Part shown: piece after piece, positions 62,137 through 64,000 of the stretch | Numbering within the stretch: the first letter of the stretch is position 1 | Layout: each line of letters begins with the position of its first letter | NCBI GenBank assembly: GCA_025517565.1 | Contig: JAOPKD010000007.1 | Coordinates: forward strand, 62,001-126,000 | Direction of reading: 5' to 3' | DNA length: 64,000 bases | Origin: Halapricum hydrolyticum | GTDB lineage: Archaea; Halobacteriota; Halobacteria; Halobacteriales; Haloarculaceae | The notes under the pieces: model-generated | What the model saw: only the letters and a program-made list of their open reading frames with translations | What the model was told of the DNA's origin: nothing | Database searches by the model: none | Translations under genes and position numbers: made by a program

Positions 62137-62808
62137 TCACGCCGTCGGGCGCCAGTACAGCAACCCGACAGTGACGACGAACACGGCGACCGAGAGGTCG
62201 TACCCGCCGGCGTACACCGCGCTGGCGATCGCCGCCCCGCCGCCGATCGTCCCGGTGACGAGGGCGGCGACGATCGGCCACGTGCAGGAAATACACGAGA
62301 ATAGCCCGAGAACGCCCGTTATCGCCGATCCGGCTGCGTCGATGATCGTCGCGTAGACCAGATACGTCAGCGCCAGATAGCCGACCAGCTTGTAGGGAAT
62401 CACGGTGAGCTTGAGCAGGCTCCCGTCGTACAGCACGGCCGGACTGAATCCGGGTGGCGTCCCGAGGGCGAGATTCGGCGCAACCGCGTGATGGGTTGCG
62501 GGCCCGACGAGCCCGCCGACAGACGCCAGAAGCAGGAAGTAACCCGTCGCGAGCGCGCCGGCGAGGTAGCGTCGGCGCGGTGGGGCCGGTGCGGGGGTAG
62601 TCCGCCAGAGCGCCCACAGTCCGACGTTGATCCAGACGAACGGATAGAGCACGTAGCGCGCCCCGAGCAGCGAATCGAACTGCGGCTGGGCGGTCACGAA
62701 CCACAGCCACAGCACCAGGAGTTCGGCGTTGACGACGAGCAGTGCCCAGCGCGCGGTCTCGTGGGTCGGGCGCAGGCGGGTCGCCCAGGCGGTCGCGTTC
62801 GAGGCCAT
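62137..62808 (-). CDS. Membrane protein beside heme o synthase, DUF7546-like
   Basis: 223 residues, seven hydrophobic segments (about 20-40, 47-67, 82-102, 135-155, 157-172, 175-195 and 200-218), and a cysteine pair in LFSCISCTWPIV that could bind metal. It starts one base from the stop of the CtaB-like gene, so it belongs to the same transcript. It probably helps heme-copper oxidase maturation by neighbourhood; no direct evidence. Confidence 0.72.
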   Translation of the reverse strand: MASNATAWATRLRPTHETARWALLVVNAELLVLWLWFVTAQPQFDSLLGARYVLYPFVWINVGLWALWRTTPAPAPPRRRYLAGALATGYFLLLASVGGLVGPATHHAVAPNLALGTPPGFSPAVLYDGSLLKLTVIPYKLVGYLALTYLVYATIIDAAGSAITGVLGLFSCISCTWPIVAALVTGTIGGGAAIASAVYAGGYDLSVAVFVVTVGLLYWRPTA

Positions 62809-62809
62809 C

Positions 62810-64000
62810 TCAGATCGCCAGGGCGTCGATCACGACGGCCACGAGGAACGCCCCAAGGTAAGCGTTCGAGGCGTGGAACGCTCGAAACGCGGCCGATTCG
62901 GTTCTCTCGCGGTGCAGTCTGACGACCATCCACAGGAAGACGGCTCCGAGGGCAACAGTCGTTGCGGCAACCAGCGCGCCCAGATCCGCGATCGCGGTCA
63001 CGGCCGTCGCCGCCAGCAGCGTCGCCGCGAGATACCAGAGGATGTGCTTGCGCGTGGTCGCCTCCCCGCGGACGACCGGCATCATCGGGAAGCCGCCGCG
63101 GGCGTAGTCGTCCTTGTACGCCAGCGCGAGGTTGTAGAAGTGCGCGGGCGTCCACAGGAAGATCAGCGTCGCAAGCGCCAGTCCCGGGAGCCCGATCGTG
63201 CCCGTAACGGCCGCCGAGCCGATCAGCGCCGGGAGCGCACCGGCCACCCCCCCGATGACCGTGTTCTGGACCGTGTTGGGCTTGAGCACGAGCGTGTAGA
63301 CCACGCTGTAGAAGACGATCGCGACCAGCCCCAGCACCGCCACGAGGACGTTGACCGTCAGGAAGGTTGCGAGCGAGAGCGCGCCGAGAACGAACCCGAA
63401 CGCCAGCGCGTTCGTGACCGGAACCTGCTGGGTCGTCAGCGGCCGGTCCGCGGTCCGGTTCATCCGGCGATCGACGTCGCGTTCGAGCACGTGGTTGAAC
63501 GTGCCGCTGGAACCGATTGCCAGTACACCGCCGCCCAGCGTCGCGAGGATCGTCTCGGCCGGGATCGACCCGCCGGCCGACAGCGCCATCCCGGCCGCGG
63601 CGACCAAACTGAGCAGCCACATCAGTCGCGGCTTGGTCAGGCTGACGTACGCACGAACGGTCTCGACGAGACCGCTCGGCCGGGTCACCGTCACGTCCTC
63701 GATCGGCTCCGGCGCGGGTTCGGGGTCGGTCGTCACCGGCTGACTGTCGTCCGCACCGGCCTCCAGGTGCCAGGCCAGGGCGGCGACGAGCGCGCCGAAG
63801 ATCGACGCTGCGACGCCGAGATGGATCCCGGGAAGATCGCCGGCCGCGCCGGTCGTCGCGACGGCGGCCCCGACGCCGATCTGGACCGGGAAGAGCACGA
63901 GAGCGAGCGCCAGCGCGTATTTGACCCGGCGTCGCTGCGCGATGCGCCAGCCCGCGACGGCCGTCACGAGCACGAGCAGGCCGACGAGCAAGGCGGTCAC
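62810..64000 (-). CDS. ctaB: Heme o synthase with N-terminal CtaA-like extension, 5' end beyond the window
   Basis: 396 residues visible; the first codons lie beyond position 64000. About residues 1-85 hold two helices with FPVQIGVGAAVATTG and GIHLGVAASIFGAL, like the last helices of COX15/CtaA heme A synthase; then the UbiA-type prenyltransferase CtaB, with YVSLTKPRLMWLLSLVAAAG, NHVLERDVDRRMNRTADRPL (Asp-rich motif) and YKDDYARGGFPMMPVVRGEA (second Asp motif). It farnesylates protoheme IX to heme O for cytochrome oxidase. Co-transcribed with the DUF7546-like gene. Confidence 0.92.
   Translation of the reverse strand: MTALLVGLLVLVTAVAGWRIAQRRRVKYALALALVLFPVQIGVGAAVATTGAAGDLPGIHLGVAASIFGALVAALAWHLEAGADDSQPVTTDPEPAPEPIEDVTVTRPSGLVETVRAYVSLTKPRLMWLLSLVAAAGMALSAGGSIPAETILATLGGGVLAIGSSGTFNHVLERDVDRRMNRTADRPLTTQQVPVTNALAFGFVLGALSLATFLTVNVLVAVLGLVAIVFYSVVYTLVLKPNTVQNTVIGGVAGALPALIGSAAVTGTIGLPGLALATLIFLWTPAHFYNLALAYKDDYARGGFPMMPVVRGEATTRKHILWYLAATLLAATAVTAIADLGALVAATTVALGAVFLWMVVRLHRERTESAAFRAFHASNAYLGAFLVAVVIDALAI

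Overview
The window is chromosomal DNA from a haloarchaeon (class Halobacteria). GC content is high, the encoded proteins are strongly acidic, and many genes belong to families known mainly or only from haloarchaea (CheF, RNA polymerase subunit epsilon, dodecin, DUF7521-, DUF7385- and DUF5786-like proteins). Several genes start directly at, or a few bases after, the transcription start predicted from a TATA box 25-32 bases upstream, which is the leaderless pattern usual in this group. The Haloarculaceae side of the class is a guess only.

Layout. 1-4.3 kb: partial methyltransferase, a LutC/LutBA-type lactate-oxidation pair and a DoxX-like membrane protein. 4.3-9.4 kb: RtcB RNA ligase, a type IV pilin-like protein, a wHTH regulator with two DUF7521 membrane proteins, CheF, a glycosyltransferase and a zinc-ribbon miniprotein. 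9.5-13.4 kb: redoxin and glutaredoxin-like pair, CoA-disulfide-reductase-type flavoprotein, CapA-like lipoprotein. 13.6-18.6 kb: Cdc48 ATPase, metallophosphoesterase and a sugar-acid dehydratase. 18.8-24.3 kb: J-domain membrane protein, HisD, dodecin, RNAP epsilon, aldo/keto reductase and regulators. 24.4-26.9 kb: a compact three-gene operon (TIM-barrel PEP-hydrolase-like, cupin, Tm-1-like) that looks like the split form of the plant Tm-1 protein; its function is open. 27-33.8 kb: ferritin-like protein, a membrane-anchored regulator, MobA with a duplicated 3' end, OsmC and IlvD.

33.8-39.2 kb is a mobile island: a 140-bp MITE, an IS4-type element, an AT-rich Tat-exported trypsin-like protease, an IS6 remnant, a lipoprotein, and a full IS6 element inserted into the terminal repeat of an IS5-like element. 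39.3-47.7 kb returns to core genes: MsrB, SurE, carbonic anhydrase, an NSS transporter, tRNA-Ser(UGA) with two upstream partial copies of its 3' end, and a K+ channel/TrkA gene split by a one-base frameshift. 47.8-64 kb holds an ABC exporter, DnaJ and DnaK, an S10-like protein, a rhodanese/MBL fusion, M20 and M32 peptidases, squalene/phytoene synthase, a second ABC exporter and a heme o synthase cut by the window end.

Most notable: a sharply AT-rich, rare-codon patch in rtcB exactly at the codon for the conserved active-site Cys where RtcB inteins sit in other archaea, which looks like the scar of a lost intein; three related palindromic intergenic elements at gene 3' ends; a MITE sharing terminal repeats with the local IS5-like transposon; and the Tm-1-like operon.
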